Positions 1-9,564 of a DNA stretch of 60,466 nucleotides are shown in pieces. Position numbers and translations under genes: made by a program. Below the pieces are notes generated by a model. The model worked only from the letters and a program-made list of their open reading frames with translations. It was not told where the DNA came from and did no database searches. The DNA is from Marisediminicola senii (GTDB lineage Bacteria; Actinomycetota; Actinomycetes; Actinomycetales; Microbacteriaceae). Position 1 is the first letter of the stretch; each line of letters begins with the position of its first letter. Location of the stretch: NCBI RefSeq assembly GCF_011057645.1, contig NZ_JAALGE010000012.1, positions 1 to 60,466 of the forward strand, read 5' to 3'.

Positions 1-70
1 AGTCGGCCATCGCACCCCGCGGCCCCGCGCCACCCCACCCCGCACCTGCACCCGCACCCGCACCCGCACC

Positions 71-121
71 ACCGCATTACCGCACCCACCGCATTACCGC
101 ACCCACCGCATTACCTCACCC
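71..121. repeat. 17-bp tandem repeat (3 units)
   Basis: Three head-to-tail 17-bp units of the form ACCGCATTACCGCACCC lie at 71-87, 88-104 and 105-121, the last with one change (C to T). They sit in a C-rich, G-poor tract (about 20-175) made of CGCACC-type hexamers. No gene is seen in 1-191. The tract is immediately upstream of the promoter for the first O-antigen-ligase-like gene. Confidence 0.85.
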
Positions 122-179
122 CCGCACCCCGCACACCGCACCCACCGCACCCCCGCACGGCCGCACAGCACCGCGGCGG

Positions 180-185
180 TAACGT
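180..185 (+). promoter_or_regulatory. -10 box of a leaderless promoter
   Basis: TAACGT is followed by six bases and then the ATG at 192, which places the expected transcription start on the A of the start codon. No Shine-Dalgarno sequence precedes the gene. The same TAnnnT-N6/7-start layout recurs at other operon heads in this window. Confidence 0.45.
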
Positions 186-191
186 AGCCGG

Positions 192-1547
192 ATGACCACG
201 ACGCCCAGCCGACGGCCCCTCGTGGCGTTCGCGGCAGCGGTGTTCTTCATCGGCCTCGCGCCAGACGCGGTGCGCAACTCCATCAGCTGGTACGGCTTCG
301 GCGCCGTCGTGCTGGCGATGGTCGTGGCATCCATCGTGCTCATCGTTCGAGACCAGCGGCGCACCCGCGACCGCATCACGATGGGGGTGCTTCCGTGGCC
401 GCTGCTCGGGTTCCTCGCCCTCGCCGCCGCGAGTACGGCGTGGTCGTTCTACCCGCGCGAGACCGCGATCGCCGTGGTGCTGCAGCTCGCGACGACCGCC
501 GTCGTGCTGCCGGCGGCACTGCTCCTCACGCCGCGGGAACGCCTGCGCACGCTGGGGCTCGCGCTGCGCAGCATCCTCGCCCTCTCACTGCTCTTCGAGC
601 TCGTCGTGGCGCTCATCGTGCGGGCACCGGTGCTTCCGGTCTGGGTCACCGGAGCCGACCGCGTCGACCCGCCGCTGCTGCTGTTCTGGTCACGCAACCT
701 GCTGCTCGAGGGCGGCCCGGTGCAGGGCATCGTCGGCTCGTCCAGCCTGCTCGCCATGGCGGGGCTGCTCGGCCTCATCGTGTTCGGGGTGCAGCTCGCG
801 GCCGGAACCGTGCGCAGGGCAGCCGGGGTGCTGTGGATGCTGCTCGCCATCGTCACCATCGCCCTCACCCGCTCCGCCACCATCACCCTCGGACTCGCGG
901 CCGTCATCGCGGTCTGCGTGTTCCTGCTCGTGATGCGCCGCGCGTCGACCCGCCGCGCGCGGCTCGCGGTCTACGGCGTCGGCGCGGCCATCGCGGCAGC
1001 CGGCATCGGCGCGGCGCTCATCGCCCGCCCGCTCATCCTCGAGGCGCTCGGCAAGAGCGCCGACCTCACCGGACGCCTCGGCATCTGGGACGCCGTCATC
1101 GGTCTCGCCGAACAGCGCCCCGCTGCCGGCTGGGGCTGGATCAGCTTCTGGGCGCCGTGGGTGGCCCCGTTCGACGGCCTGGTGACCCGCAACGGGGTCG
1201 CCCAGCTGCATGCGCACAACGCGTGGCTCGACGTCTGGCTGCAGCTCGGCGTGATCGGACTCGTCGTGTTCGGCGTGCTCATCGTGAGCACCGGCATCCG
1301 CGCGTTCTTCCTCGCCACCGACCGCCTGCCGAGCAGCGCAACCGACGCCGGGGGCTTCTCGACGATCTCGCTGCTCGCCCCGCTGCTGCTCACCGCGCTG
1401 CTCGTGCAGTCGCTGGCCGAGAGCCGCATCCTCAGCGAGGGCGGGTGGATGCTTCTCGTCATGCTCGCCGTCACGACCAAGTCAGCAATGCTCGGCCGCC
1501 ACGTGCCGCTCGGCACCGAGGTCGTCGTCGAGGACCGCCGCAAGTAG
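192..1547 (+). CDS. O-antigen ligase/polymerase-like membrane protein
   Basis: A 451-residue polytopic membrane protein of the O-antigen ligase/Wzy type. Hydrophobic segments fill residues 10-270, followed by a larger extracytoplasmic loop and more membrane segments. The loop carries the family signature: GRLGIWDAVI near residue 293 and HAHNAWLDVWLQLGVIGL near 338, where the His is the residue usually linked to catalysis. In the family these proteins transfer or polymerise lipid-linked glycans outside the membrane. It is followed 97 bp later by a second protein of the same type on the same strand, so the pair may act on different glycans or at different steps. Exact donor and acceptor are not predictable. 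The ATG at 192 fits a leaderless start. Confidence 0.85.
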   Translation: MTTTPSRRPLVAFAAAVFFIGLAPDAVRNSISWYGFGAVVLAMVVASIVLIVRDQRRTRDRITMGVLPWPLLGFLALAAASTAWSFYPRETAIAVVLQLATTAVVLPAALLLTPRERLRTLGLALRSILALSLLFELVVALIVRAPVLPVWVTGADRVDPPLLLFWSRNLLLEGGPVQGIVGSSSLLAMAGLLGLIVFGVQLAAGTVRRAAGVLWMLLAIVTIALTRSATITLGLAAVIAVCVFLLVMRRASTRRARLAVYGVGAAIAAAGIGAALIARPLILEALGKSADLTGRLGIWDAVIGLAEQRPAAGWGWISFWAPWVAPFDGLVTRNGVAQLHAHNAWLDVWLQLGVIGLVVFGVLIVSTGIRAFFLATDRLPSSATDAGGFSTISLLAPLLLTALLVQSLAESRILSEGGWMLLVMLAVTTKSAMLGRHVPLGTEVVVEDRRK

Positions 1548-1644
1548 CGAACCGCGCGAGCCCCGCACTTCGCACCCCCGCAGCACCCCCGCAGCACCCA
1601 CCCTCCCCGGCCGCCATCACCCGATGCCGTACCGTAAGTGAGCG

Positions 1645-2928
1645 ATGAACCTGCCGTCCCGACCCCAGCTCGTGGTCTCCGCCGTCAGCGTGCTCCGGTC
1701 ACCGGCGTTCGCGCAGGCGCTGACCCTCACGGCGATCGGCATGCTGTTCCTCTCGCACACCGTGCGCGGCGTCATGGGCTGGCCCGCGCTGATCGCGGGC
1801 CTGGTCGTGCTGGTGCTGCTGGCCGCGGCATCCATCACCCTCCGTCGCGGCGATACCGAGTGGCGGGGCCTACTGCCGATCTCGCTGCTGGTGTTCCTGG
1901 GCTGGAGCGGCGTCTCGATCCTGTTCACCGAGTACCAGTGGGCGGCGCTCGGGTCGGTGCTGTACCAGTTCTGCGTCGCGTTCCTCGCGGTGTACATCGC
2001 GCTGACCCGGGACCTGATCCAGATCGTGCGGGCGTTCGGCGACGTGCTGCGGGTGGTGCTCGCGGCGTCGCTTGTGATCGAGGTCATCGCGGGCATCCTG
2101 CTCGACACCCCGGTGCGGTTCCTCAACATCGCCGGCGCGCTCGACGTCGGCGGCCCCATCCAGGGGCTCCTCGGCACCCGCAACCAGCTCGGACTCGTCG
2201 CGGTGATGGCCCTCGTCACGTTCGTCGTCGAGCTGCTGAGCCGGTCGGTTCCGACGCCCGTCGCCGTCGGGTCGATCGCGCTGGCCAGCCTCGCGATCCT
2301 GTTCACGCAGTCGCCGGTGACCTATGGCGTGCTTCTGGTCACCTCGGTCGCCGCCGGCGCCCTCGTGCTGCTGCGGCGGGTGGATGCCACGGCTCGCCGC
2401 GCCGGACAGGTGGTGCTGCTCGTCGCCACGGTGATCGCGCTGCTGGGGCTGCTCGCCGGTCGCGGTCGCGTTGTCGCACTGCTCAACGCCGGAAGCGAGT
2501 TCGAGGTGCGGTACGGGCTCTGGCAGCGCATCCTGTCGCTGACCCCCCAGAACACGCTCGAGGGCTTCGGGTGGATCGGCTGGTGGCGACGGGAGCTTCC
2601 TCCATACATCGCGCTGGACTCGCCGTTCGTGCCGCGCGAGACCGCGCTCAATGCCTACATCGACGTGCTCCTGCAGCTCGGCCTCGTCGGGCTGTGCGCG
2701 TTCATCGCGCTGATGGGACTCGCATTCGTGCGCTCCTGGCTGCTCGCGGCGAACAAGCGCAGCATCGTCTACCTGTGGCTCGCGCTCATGCTCACGGTGC
2801 TCGTGAGCATCTCGTTCGCCGAAAGCTCGGTGCTGGTCGAGTTCGGCTGGCTGACCCTGGTGATCTGCGCCATCAAGGCCTCGCAGGACCTCAGCTGGCG
2901 CGCCCGGCTGCCCGAGACCACCGGCTGA
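1645..2928 (+). CDS. second O-antigen ligase/polymerase-like membrane protein
   Basis: A 427-residue polytopic membrane protein, a divergent relative of its upstream neighbour. It keeps the RYGLWQRIL motif near residue 288 and NAYIDVLLQLGLVGL near 335, but the loop has NAYID where the first protein has HNAWLD, so the His next to the Asn is not conserved. A TACCGT box at 1630-1635 lies nine bases before the ATG, giving a nearly leaderless message. Likely role is glycan polymerisation or ligation outside the membrane. The gene ends against a convergent glycosyltransferase, with a hairpin between them. Confidence 0.8.
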   Translation: MNLPSRPQLVVSAVSVLRSPAFAQALTLTAIGMLFLSHTVRGVMGWPALIAGLVVLVLLAAASITLRRGDTEWRGLLPISLLVFLGWSGVSILFTEYQWAALGSVLYQFCVAFLAVYIALTRDLIQIVRAFGDVLRVVLAASLVIEVIAGILLDTPVRFLNIAGALDVGGPIQGLLGTRNQLGLVAVMALVTFVVELLSRSVPTPVAVGSIALASLAILFTQSPVTYGVLLVTSVAAGALVLLRRVDATARRAGQVVLLVATVIALLGLLAGRGRVVALLNAGSEFEVRYGLWQRILSLTPQNTLEGFGWIGWWRRELPPYIALDSPFVPRETALNAYIDVLLQLGLVGLCAFIALMGLAFVRSWLLAANKRSIVYLWLALMLTVLVSISFAESSVLVEFGWLTLVICAIKASQDLSWRARLPETTG

Positions 2929-2972
2929 CGCCACACCGTCGCGGCGGCAGCACCAGGCCGTAGCGGCAGCGC

Positions 2973-2995
2973 GCGGTACTGGCAGGCCGTACCGC
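2973..2995. terminator. bidirectional hairpin terminator
   Basis: A perfect 7-bp stem, GCGGTAC at 2973-2979 and GTACCGC at 2989-2995, with a 9-base loop. It lies between the convergent gene ends at 2928 and 2995 and includes the last stop codon base on the minus strand. There is no U-tract, as is common in actinobacteria. Confidence 0.5.
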
Positions 2996-4107
2996 TAGCG
3001 CGAGCGGCGCCCCGGGCGCTGCAGCGCGTCGCGCACCATGTCGAGCCGGCCCTGGCTCGCGAACCGCGAGTACCCGCCGGTACGAGCGAGCCGCAGGATG
3101 CCGAGCGCGCGGGCGACGGGTGACGGGGGCAGCACGGCACGGCGTGACTCGAATTCCGCCTTCGCGCGGGCCGCGGCGCGCGGCCCAGGCCCGACGCCAT
3201 CGAGCGACGCGAGGCGGTTCGCCAGCACCCTCGAACGCGCGGCCAGTATGGCGGTGCGGTCACTCGGCGTGGCCAGCATCCGTTCGATCCGATATCGCAG
3301 GGTCGGCGCGGCCACCCCGATGACGTTGGTGGAATGCTGCCGGTAGTCGACGTTGGTGGCGGTGGATGCTTCGACCGCGCTCACACCCGCAGTGCTCGCA
3401 TCGGCGGCCGGGCGGTCCGCTCCCCCGGTCACCCCGACCGCCGCCGCCACGATCGCGAGCCACTCGTCGTGCACCCACTCCAGGGGCAGGGGCGCGGCGA
3501 TGTCGTAGAGCGACCGGCGGAACGAGACGGTGGCCCCGGTCGCGAGGTTGCGCCGGAGGTACACGTCGAATGCCCCGCCCGCCGCGATGGCTCGCCGGTC
3601 GGCGTCGGTGATGCCGAGCGCCTCGTAGAGGGTGGTGCCGAGCGGCTGCCCGCTCTCGTCGACGAGGCGGGCGTTCTCGTGCCGGAACAGCAGCGCGGGG
3701 TCGCGATCGAATGCCGCGACCGCCTCCGCGACGCGGGTGGGGTGCCAGCGGTCGTCCTGGTCGCAGAGGATGACGATGTCGCCGCTGCACGCGGAGATGG
3801 CGCGGGCGAAATTGGCGGTGACGCCGCGCTCGTGAGGCTCGCCCACCGCAGAATCCCCTGCGGCGAGCACCCGCACGGTGATGCCCCGAGCTGCGGCGCC
3901 GGCCGTCGCCGCGCGCACCAGGGCGAGCGTGTTGTCGCTCGAGCCGTCGTCGGAGACCACCACCTCGTCGGGCAACCGGGTCTGCGCGAGGATGCTCTCG
4001 AGCTGCTCGGCGATGTGCCGCGCACCGTTATAGGTGCACAGCGCAACCGAGACGCGGGCCCCTGGTACACGCCCCGGTGCTGCGCCCCTCGAGCGCGCCG
4101 CGGCCAT
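2995..4107 (-). CDS. GT2 family glycosyltransferase
   Basis: A 370-residue GT-A fold glycosyltransferase of family 2. VSVALCTYNG opens the domain at residue 19, VVVSDDGSSD (49-58) holds the nucleotide-binding Asp pair and ILCDQDDRW (about 113-121) the metal-binding Asp motif. The sequence resembles rhamnosyltransferase-like GT2 proteins, but substrate is not assigned. The ATG at 4107 overlaps the TGA of the upstream glycosyltransferase as ATGA, so translational coupling fixes this start, although the frame stays open further upstream. It is the last gene of a minus-strand run from 7637. Confidence 0.85.
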   Translation of the reverse strand: MAAARSRGAAPGRVPGARVSVALCTYNGARHIAEQLESILAQTRLPDEVVVSDDGSSDNTLALVRAATAGAAARGITVRVLAAGDSAVGEPHERGVTANFARAISACSGDIVILCDQDDRWHPTRVAEAVAAFDRDPALLFRHENARLVDESGQPLGTTLYEALGITDADRRAIAAGGAFDVYLRRNLATGATVSFRRSLYDIAAPLPLEWVHDEWLAIVAAAVGVTGGADRPAADASTAGVSAVEASTATNVDYRQHSTNVIGVAAPTLRYRIERMLATPSDRTAILAARSRVLANRLASLDGVGPGPRAAARAKAEFESRRAVLPPSPVARALGILRLARTGGYSRFASQGRLDMVRDALQRPGRRSR

Positions 4108-6581
4108 CAGCGCTTGCTGAGGCGCGAGCGCACCTTCTTGGCGACGAGCACCGGACCGCCGTTGCGCATGTAGAAGACCACGAGTCCCGCGTTGTGGCGC
4201 AGGCCCGACTTGCGCTGGCGCTGCCGCGGTCGCGCGCCGGCGCCGAGGGCGGGGGCACCGTTGGCGCGGTCGCGCGCGGGGTGCGGGTCGGCGACGAATG
4301 CCACCAGCGGCTCCATCACGACGTCCCAGTAGAACCGCTCGCGCACGCGCTGCACGTTCTCGAGGATGGCCGCGCGCCGGTCGGTGTCGAAGAGCACCGA
4401 GCGGATGGCGTCGGCCAGGGCCTCCGGATCGCTGTCGGGCACGACGTAGCCGAGGTTCTCCTTCTCGATGAGGTCGGCGAAGACGTCGCCCTCGGTGACC
4501 ACCATCGGCAGGCCCGCCCACAGGTAGTCGAGGATGCGGGTGCGGAACGAGAACGTGGTCTCGATGTGCGAGTGGTGGGTGCTGACACCCGCGTCGGCTT
4601 CGGTGAGGAAGTTCTGGCGCTCGGAGTAGTCGACCCACGAGTCGTTGAAGAACACGTTGCTGTCGTAGACGCCGAGCCGGCGGGCGAGGGCGCGACTGTC
4701 GGCGACGACGCGCATCTCGGGAACGCCGGGGTGTGGATGCTTGGTGCCCTGGAAGTACAGCTTGACCTCGGGGTGCTCCACCGACACCAGCGCGACCGCT
4801 TCGATGAGGGTGGCGGGGTCGAACCAGTTGTACAGTCCGCCCGACCACAGCAGCACCTTGTCGTCGGCCCCGATGCCGGGGATGACGCCCTTCATCGCGG
4901 CGCGCTTGTGCACGGGCGGGATGCGGTCGAGCCCAAACGGCACGACGTTGACCAGTCCGGTGAGGTGCGGGTCGTCGGTGTAGGTGGCGGGCGAGATTCG
5001 ACCGAGGGCGGCGAGCTGCCCCAGGTAGAAGTGCCGCTGGCGTTCGGATGCCGCGAGGAAGAAATCACCGCGGGCGAGCTGCTCGTTGAGCACTTCGGTC
5101 GCGTCGGAGACCTGGCGGGTCCACACGGCGGGCGCGAGTTCGCGTGCCTGCTCGAGCTGCTCGAGGTGCATGGGGTCGTAGATGTCGATCACGAGGATCT
5201 TGTCGGTCGTGCGCAGCACCTGGAACACCGCCATGGCGTGGCCCTGGAAGATGATGATGTCGGCGTCCTTCTCGAACTTCGAGAATGCCCGGTCGTCCCC
5301 GGCACGCACGTGGGCGAGCTCGAACGGCGCGGCGAGCGCCTCGACGCCGGCGAGGCTGACCAGCGTGACGTCGTTGTCGGCAGACAGCGCGACGGCCATG
5401 TTCCAGGCACGGATCGCGGGACCGGCGAGCTTCGCGCCGATCGGGTCACCGGTGATGATGAGCACATTGGTCGACGGCGGGCGCTCGGTCACGTCGAACG
5501 CGGTGACGATCTTCTCGTAGCCCTCGAGGAAGTACTCGTTCTGGATGACCGGGGCGTCGGCGTAGCCGAACAGCTTCCAGACCTGCGCGTCGCTGACCCG
5601 GCGGGTGGACTGCACGACCTGGCGGGACGCCGACAGGGTCGGCAGGTGCTCGACGAACTGGTCAAGCCCGAACACGCTGGAGAGCAGCACCTTGGGGGTG
5701 AGGAGCTCCTCTTCGGTGTCGCCGCCTGCCTTGCGGAGGTCGAGCGAGTCGGAGGTGAGGGTGGTCTTCGACATTCCGCGGCGCACCGACAGGGCCATCG
5801 CGGCGGGCAGCGCCTCGGCGAGGTTCTCGGCCGACAGGTTCTTGTACAGGGTGAACAGCGCGTTGCGCTCGAGGAGGTACTGCTCCTTGAACTGGCCGAA
5901 CGTCTTCATCGACGCGTGGTGCTTGTGGTACGCCAGTGACGCCGGCTCGTACGCGAAGACGTAGCCGAGCAGGTTGAGCCGCCAGCCGAGGTCGACGTCC
6001 TCGAAGAACATGAAGTAGCTCTCGTCGAAGCCGCCCAGCTGATCGAACACCGACCGGCGCACGAACATCGCCGATCCGGTGCCGAACAGCACGCGGCCGG
6101 GCTCGGCGTAGTTCTTCGGCACGGGGTCCGCGGTAAACGGCTTGTAGCCCATGCCGTACCAGGTCATCGCGGAGCCGATGTAGTCGACCAGTTCGCCGTC
6201 CCAGTCGAGCACCCGGCTCGCGACGCCGCCCACCGACGGTGACTGCGAGAACCGGGCCATGGCGGCGCGCACCCACTGGGCGTCGGGCTTGGCGTCGTTA
6301 TTGAGGAACGCCACGACCTCGCCAGAGCTGTGGCGCACGCCGAGGTTGCAGCCCCCGGCGAACCCGAGGTTGTCCGCAGACTCCACGAGCGTGACGTCGG
6401 GTCCGAGCACGCGCAGGCGTTCGGCGCTGTCGTCGCCAGACCCGTTCTCGACGATGACGATCTCGAGCCGGTCGGTCGGCCAGTCGAGGGCCCGCAGCGA
6501 GGAGACCGCCTCGATGGTGTCGTCGGTTCCGCGGAAGTTGACGAGGACGACGGAGACGACGCCCGTTCTCAGGTCTGCCAT
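4107..6581 (-). CDS. two-domain glycosyltransferase (GT2 + GT-B)
   Basis: An 824-residue fusion. Residues about 8-240 are a GT2 (GT-A) domain with VSVVLVNFRG, an ENGSGDDS nucleotide-binding segment, a NNDAKPD motif and FEDVDLGWRL. Residues about 370-760 resemble a GT-B transferase, with LLWSGGLYNWFDP and, near 659-695, EADAGVST followed by FRTRILDYLWAGLP. Such fusions add two sugars in succession to a growing glycan at the inner membrane face. It is a clear paralogue of the protein encoded at 15574-18120, sharing domain order and most motifs. Its start is 3 bp beyond the stop of the preceding GT2 gene. Confidence 0.85.
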   Translation of the reverse strand: MADLRTGVVSVVLVNFRGTDDTIEAVSSLRALDWPTDRLEIVIVENGSGDDSAERLRVLGPDVTLVESADNLGFAGGCNLGVRHSSGEVVAFLNNDAKPDAQWVRAAMARFSQSPSVGGVASRVLDWDGELVDYIGSAMTWYGMGYKPFTADPVPKNYAEPGRVLFGTGSAMFVRRSVFDQLGGFDESYFMFFEDVDLGWRLNLLGYVFAYEPASLAYHKHHASMKTFGQFKEQYLLERNALFTLYKNLSAENLAEALPAAMALSVRRGMSKTTLTSDSLDLRKAGGDTEEELLTPKVLLSSVFGLDQFVEHLPTLSASRQVVQSTRRVSDAQVWKLFGYADAPVIQNEYFLEGYEKIVTAFDVTERPPSTNVLIITGDPIGAKLAGPAIRAWNMAVALSADNDVTLVSLAGVEALAAPFELAHVRAGDDRAFSKFEKDADIIIFQGHAMAVFQVLRTTDKILVIDIYDPMHLEQLEQARELAPAVWTRQVSDATEVLNEQLARGDFFLAASERQRHFYLGQLAALGRISPATYTDDPHLTGLVNVVPFGLDRIPPVHKRAAMKGVIPGIGADDKVLLWSGGLYNWFDPATLIEAVALVSVEHPEVKLYFQGTKHPHPGVPEMRVVADSRALARRLGVYDSNVFFNDSWVDYSERQNFLTEADAGVSTHHSHIETTFSFRTRILDYLWAGLPMVVTEGDVFADLIEKENLGYVVPDSDPEALADAIRSVLFDTDRRAAILENVQRVRERFYWDVVMEPLVAFVADPHPARDRANGAPALGAGARPRQRQRKSGLRHNAGLVVFYMRNGGPVLVAKKVRSRLSKR

Positions 6582-6584
6582 GGG

Positions 6585-7637
6585 TCAGCGACCCGCATTC
6601 GGCTCGGCGCGGCGCACCGGTACGCGGTCGTAGGCGCGGGGGTCTGACTCGTGCGCGTCGGCGACACGACCGTCTGTCGGGGCGGCCTGCCCCCGCGGAG
6701 CCTGGAACGGCGGCGCCTGCAGCGCGAGGTAGGTGAGGCGTGAGCTCTCGCGCCGGGACTTGGCGATGCCGTCGAGCATGAGGCCGAGCAGCCAGATGAG
6801 CACGGCGATGATGGCCAGCGACGATGCGAGCACGGCGGTCGGGAAGCGGGGAACCAGCCCGGTCTGCACGAATTCCGCGATGATCGGGATGCCGAGGATG
6901 AGCGAGACGAGAAAGACCACGCCGCCGGCCAGGCCGTGGAACATCCACGGACGTTCGTTGCGTACGAGGCTCGCGATCAGGCGCAGGATCTTGAACCCGT
7001 CGCGGTAGGTGTTGAGCTTGCTCTCGCTGCCCTCCGGGCGGTCCTTGAACCCGACCTCGACCTCGGACTGCGGTACCCGGAGGTTCATCGAGTGCACCGT
7101 CAGCTCGGTCTCGACCTCGAACTCGCGGGAGACTGCGGGAAATGACTTGACGAACCGGCGGGAGAAGACCCGGTAGCCGCTGAGCATGTCGTTGACGCGG
7201 TAGCCGAACACCCAGCTCACCAGGGCGTTGAACGCCTTGTTGCCCGACGAGTGCCCCGGGCGGTACGCCGTGGTGGTGACCTGCTTGCGCACGCCGACCA
7301 CGTGGTCGAGCGGACCCTCTCGGAGTTCGCGGATCATGCCGGGCAGAGCGGTGGCGTCGTAGGTGTCGTCGCCGTCGATCATCACGTAGATGTCGGCGTC
7401 GATGTCGGCGAAGGCGCGGCGGATGACGTTGCCCTTGCCCTTGATGTTCTCGTAGCGCACCTCGGCGCCCGCGCGTCGGGCGACCTCATCGGTACCGTCG
7501 GTGCTGCGGTTGTCGTAGACGTAGATGACCATCTCGGGCACCGCGGCCTTGAGGTCGGCGATGACCTGGGCGATCGCGAGGGCTTCGTTGTGGCACGGCA
7601 CGATCGCGACGATCGATGGCTGCTCAGAGTCGTGCAC
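6585..7637 (-). CDS. DPM1-like GT2 glycosyltransferase with two C-terminal membrane helices
   Basis: A 350-residue protein. The N-terminal half is a GT2 domain of the polyprenyl-phosphate sugar transferase type: IVAIVPCHNEA at about 8, YVYDNRSTDGT and MIDGDDTYD, the last carrying the DxD-like metal site. Two hydrophobic helices at about 232-255 and 268-292 anchor it. It probably loads a sugar onto polyprenyl phosphate. I chose the GTG at 7637 because GAGGAG lies four bases before it; the open frame continues upstream but with poor sequence. The divergent neighbour is a GtrA-family protein, the usual flippase partner of such enzymes. Confidence 0.85.
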   Translation of the reverse strand: MHDSEQPSIVAIVPCHNEALAIAQVIADLKAAVPEMVIYVYDNRSTDGTDEVARRAGAEVRYENIKGKGNVIRRAFADIDADIYVMIDGDDTYDATALPGMIRELREGPLDHVVGVRKQVTTTAYRPGHSSGNKAFNALVSWVFGYRVNDMLSGYRVFSRRFVKSFPAVSREFEVETELTVHSMNLRVPQSEVEVGFKDRPEGSESKLNTYRDGFKILRLIASLVRNERPWMFHGLAGGVVFLVSLILGIPIIAEFVQTGLVPRFPTAVLASSLAIIAVLIWLLGLMLDGIAKSRRESSRLTYLALQAPPFQAPRGQAAPTDGRVADAHESDPRAYDRVPVRRAEPNAGR

Positions 7638-7680
7638 GTGTCTCCTCGACGGGTGGTTCGGTTGTGGCACATGGCCATGT

Positions 7681-8202
7681 ATGGTCGGATGCGCCGCTGA
7701 CGGCCACCACAGACTACTTGACGCCCACACTCTGGGCGCGGCGACGCACGAGAGACCGGAGCATCACATCAGTCGAGACGGCGGAAAGGCGCATGCGCGC
7801 CGGGCGACTCTCTTTCTCATCGTCGGTGGCCTCGGATTCGTGATCGACGCCGTCACGTTCAACGTGCTGGTGTACTGGAATGGCAGCGGTCCGCTCTTCG
7901 ACCTGCCGCTCCTCGCGAAGATCATCGCGATCGGCCTCGCCACGGTCGGCACCTACGTCGGCAACCGGTTCCTCACCTATCGCGACCGCACGGGCGGGTC
8001 GAGCGTTCGGCAGTTCGCGATCTTCGCGGCGATCAACGTCATCGCGATTCTCCTGCAGCTGGGATGCCTCGGCTTCTCCCGCTACGTGCTCGGCCTCGCC
8101 GACCCCGTCTCCGACAACCTGTGGGGCACGTTCATCGGGCAGGGAGTCGCGACTGTATTCCGCTACGTGACGTACGGACGCTGGGTGTTCCGCGAGGCGT
8201 AG
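7681..8202 (+). CDS. GtrA family membrane protein
   Basis: About 173 residues with four predicted membrane helices, typical of GtrA proteins (FLIVGGLGFVIDAVTFNVLVY, ATVGTYVGNRFLTY, IFAAINVIAILLQLG, ending TYGRWVFRE). The family is thought to flip polyprenyl-phosphate sugars across the membrane. The DPM1-like transferase that could supply such a sugar is divergently encoded 43 bp away. The start is uncertain: ATG 7681 is the last usable start before the first helix and has no good ribosome site. The gene converges with the next minus-strand gene, with a 21-bp gap. Confidence 0.75.
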   Translation: MVGCAADGHHRLLDAHTLGAATHERPEHHISRDGGKAHARRATLFLIVGGLGFVIDAVTFNVLVYWNGSGPLFDLPLLAKIIAIGLATVGTYVGNRFLTYRDRTGGSSVRQFAIFAAINVIAILLQLGCLGFSRYVLGLADPVSDNLWGTFIGQGVATVFRYVTYGRWVFREA

Positions 8203-8223
8203 TCCGCAGGGTTCGATCGCCGC

Positions 8224-9564
8224 TCACTGAAACGCGAAGTACACCGTGCAGCCGTACACGGCAATGCCCGCCGCGAGTAGGAACCACGACGCCGCGCGCC
8301 CCCGGATACTCGCCACCACGGCGATGGCGAGCAGCATCAGGATCGGCAGGCCGTACCGCGACTGGGTGCCGATCGAGTGGTAGAGCACGTAGAAGGTGAC
8401 CGGCAGGAACACGAACGACAGCGCGAGGCCCGCCGTGCCCGCGATGGCCACGGCCTTGATGCGTGACGTGGGTGCCGCCCCCGACATCAGCACGAGCGCG
8501 AATGCCCCACCGAAGATCAGGGCCTGGAGCAGCGCGCCCACTGCCCACAGCTCGGGCACCGCAGGAAAACCGCTGTCATGGATGGGCTGCATGAGCTGGA
8601 TGGTGCCATCGGCGACCACCGAGAAGAGGGTCCTGTCGGTGTACAGGATGTCGTTCAGCCCGCCGTCGGCGGGGACCCCGTCCGGAAGGTAGGACACCCG
8701 CCAGGAGTTGTAGGCGTACTGCGCTACGAGCGGCAGCACCGATGCGGCGACTCCGATGACATAGCTCTTCCAGCGGTCGGCCCAGTCGAGACGCCAATCC
8801 CCGTCATCGGTGGGCGCGATCGTCGCCAGCCAGATTCCTGCGGTGGCCAATGGGATGAAGTTGGCCTTGTTCAGTGCTGCCAGGCAGCAGATCACCACGA
8901 CGATGACCATCCGGCGGCGCCACGAGCCACGCGCGGTCGCGGCGAGGCAGATTGCTCCCGCGAACAGCAACCCCATGGAATCGGGCGAGATGGTGGCGCC
9001 CTGCAGGAGCGCGAGCGGCGCGGTGGCCGTGGCGAGGAGCAGCCCGACCGCCGCGCCCTTACGCGCCCCGAGTCGCAGGGCGGCGAGGAGGAACAGCACG
9101 CCGCCGATGGCGGTCAGTAGCGAGGTGGCCGTCCTTGCGCTGTCGAACAGGCTGACGCCGGTGAGGGCCGAGAACGGGGCGCTGAACAGTGCGACCAGCC
9201 CGTAATAGATGGGCCCGTACATCAGCACGTAGTTGACACCGGCCACCGGGATGTCGGAGTTCTGCAGCTGGGTGGCGCACGTCGTCTCGGTGCCGCGACA
9301 CGCGATCTCCCGGAGGGTTTCCGGCGAGAGCGTGTCGGCGACCGTCGGGAGGGTGCGCTCGTCGACCAGTTTGACGATGTAGTCGAAGTGAACGGCCTCG
9401 TCGAAGATGGTGATCTGCGGGTAGCCGCGGCCCGCGACGACGCTGATCACGAGAAGGGCAATCGCTGCCGCGGCCACGACCACTGCCTGGGTGACACGAG
9501 CGCGCGTCATCTCCCGTGTTCCGTTGCCGGTCTGCTGCCGCTGTGTAATGGCCGCCGTCATCAT
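8224..9564 (-). CDS. polytopic membrane protein, GT-C/DUF2142-like
   Basis: A 446-residue protein with roughly ten or more hydrophobic segments. An early extracytoplasmic motif, TIFDEAVHFDY near residue 53, has the acidic D/E-x-x-H pattern after the first helix that is common in GT-C type transferases and DUF2142 proteins. These are thought to use polyprenyl-phosphate sugars at the outer face. The ATG at 9564 overlaps the upstream stop as ATGA, so translation is coupled to the next gene. An exact function is not assigned. Confidence 0.65.
   Translation of the reverse strand: MMTAAITQRQQTGNGTREMTRARVTQAVVVAAAAIALLVISVVAGRGYPQITIFDEAVHFDYIVKLVDERTLPTVADTLSPETLREIACRGTETTCATQLQNSDIPVAGVNYVLMYGPIYYGLVALFSAPFSALTGVSLFDSARTATSLLTAIGGVLFLLAALRLGARKGAAVGLLLATATAPLALLQGATISPDSMGLLFAGAICLAATARGSWRRRMVIVVVICCLAALNKANFIPLATAGIWLATIAPTDDGDWRLDWADRWKSYVIGVAASVLPLVAQYAYNSWRVSYLPDGVPADGGLNDILYTDRTLFSVVADGTIQLMQPIHDSGFPAVPELWAVGALLQALIFGGAFALVLMSGAAPTSRIKAVAIAGTAGLALSFVFLPVTFYVLYHSIGTQSRYGLPILMLLAIAVVASIRGRAASWFLLAAGIAVYGCTVYFAFQ

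Noticed and set aside
4077-5939. 620-codon plus-strand open frame opposite the two-domain glycosyltransferase
   Set aside because: No recognisable motifs, and the minus strand codes for a full GT2+GT-B protein with a coupled downstream gene.
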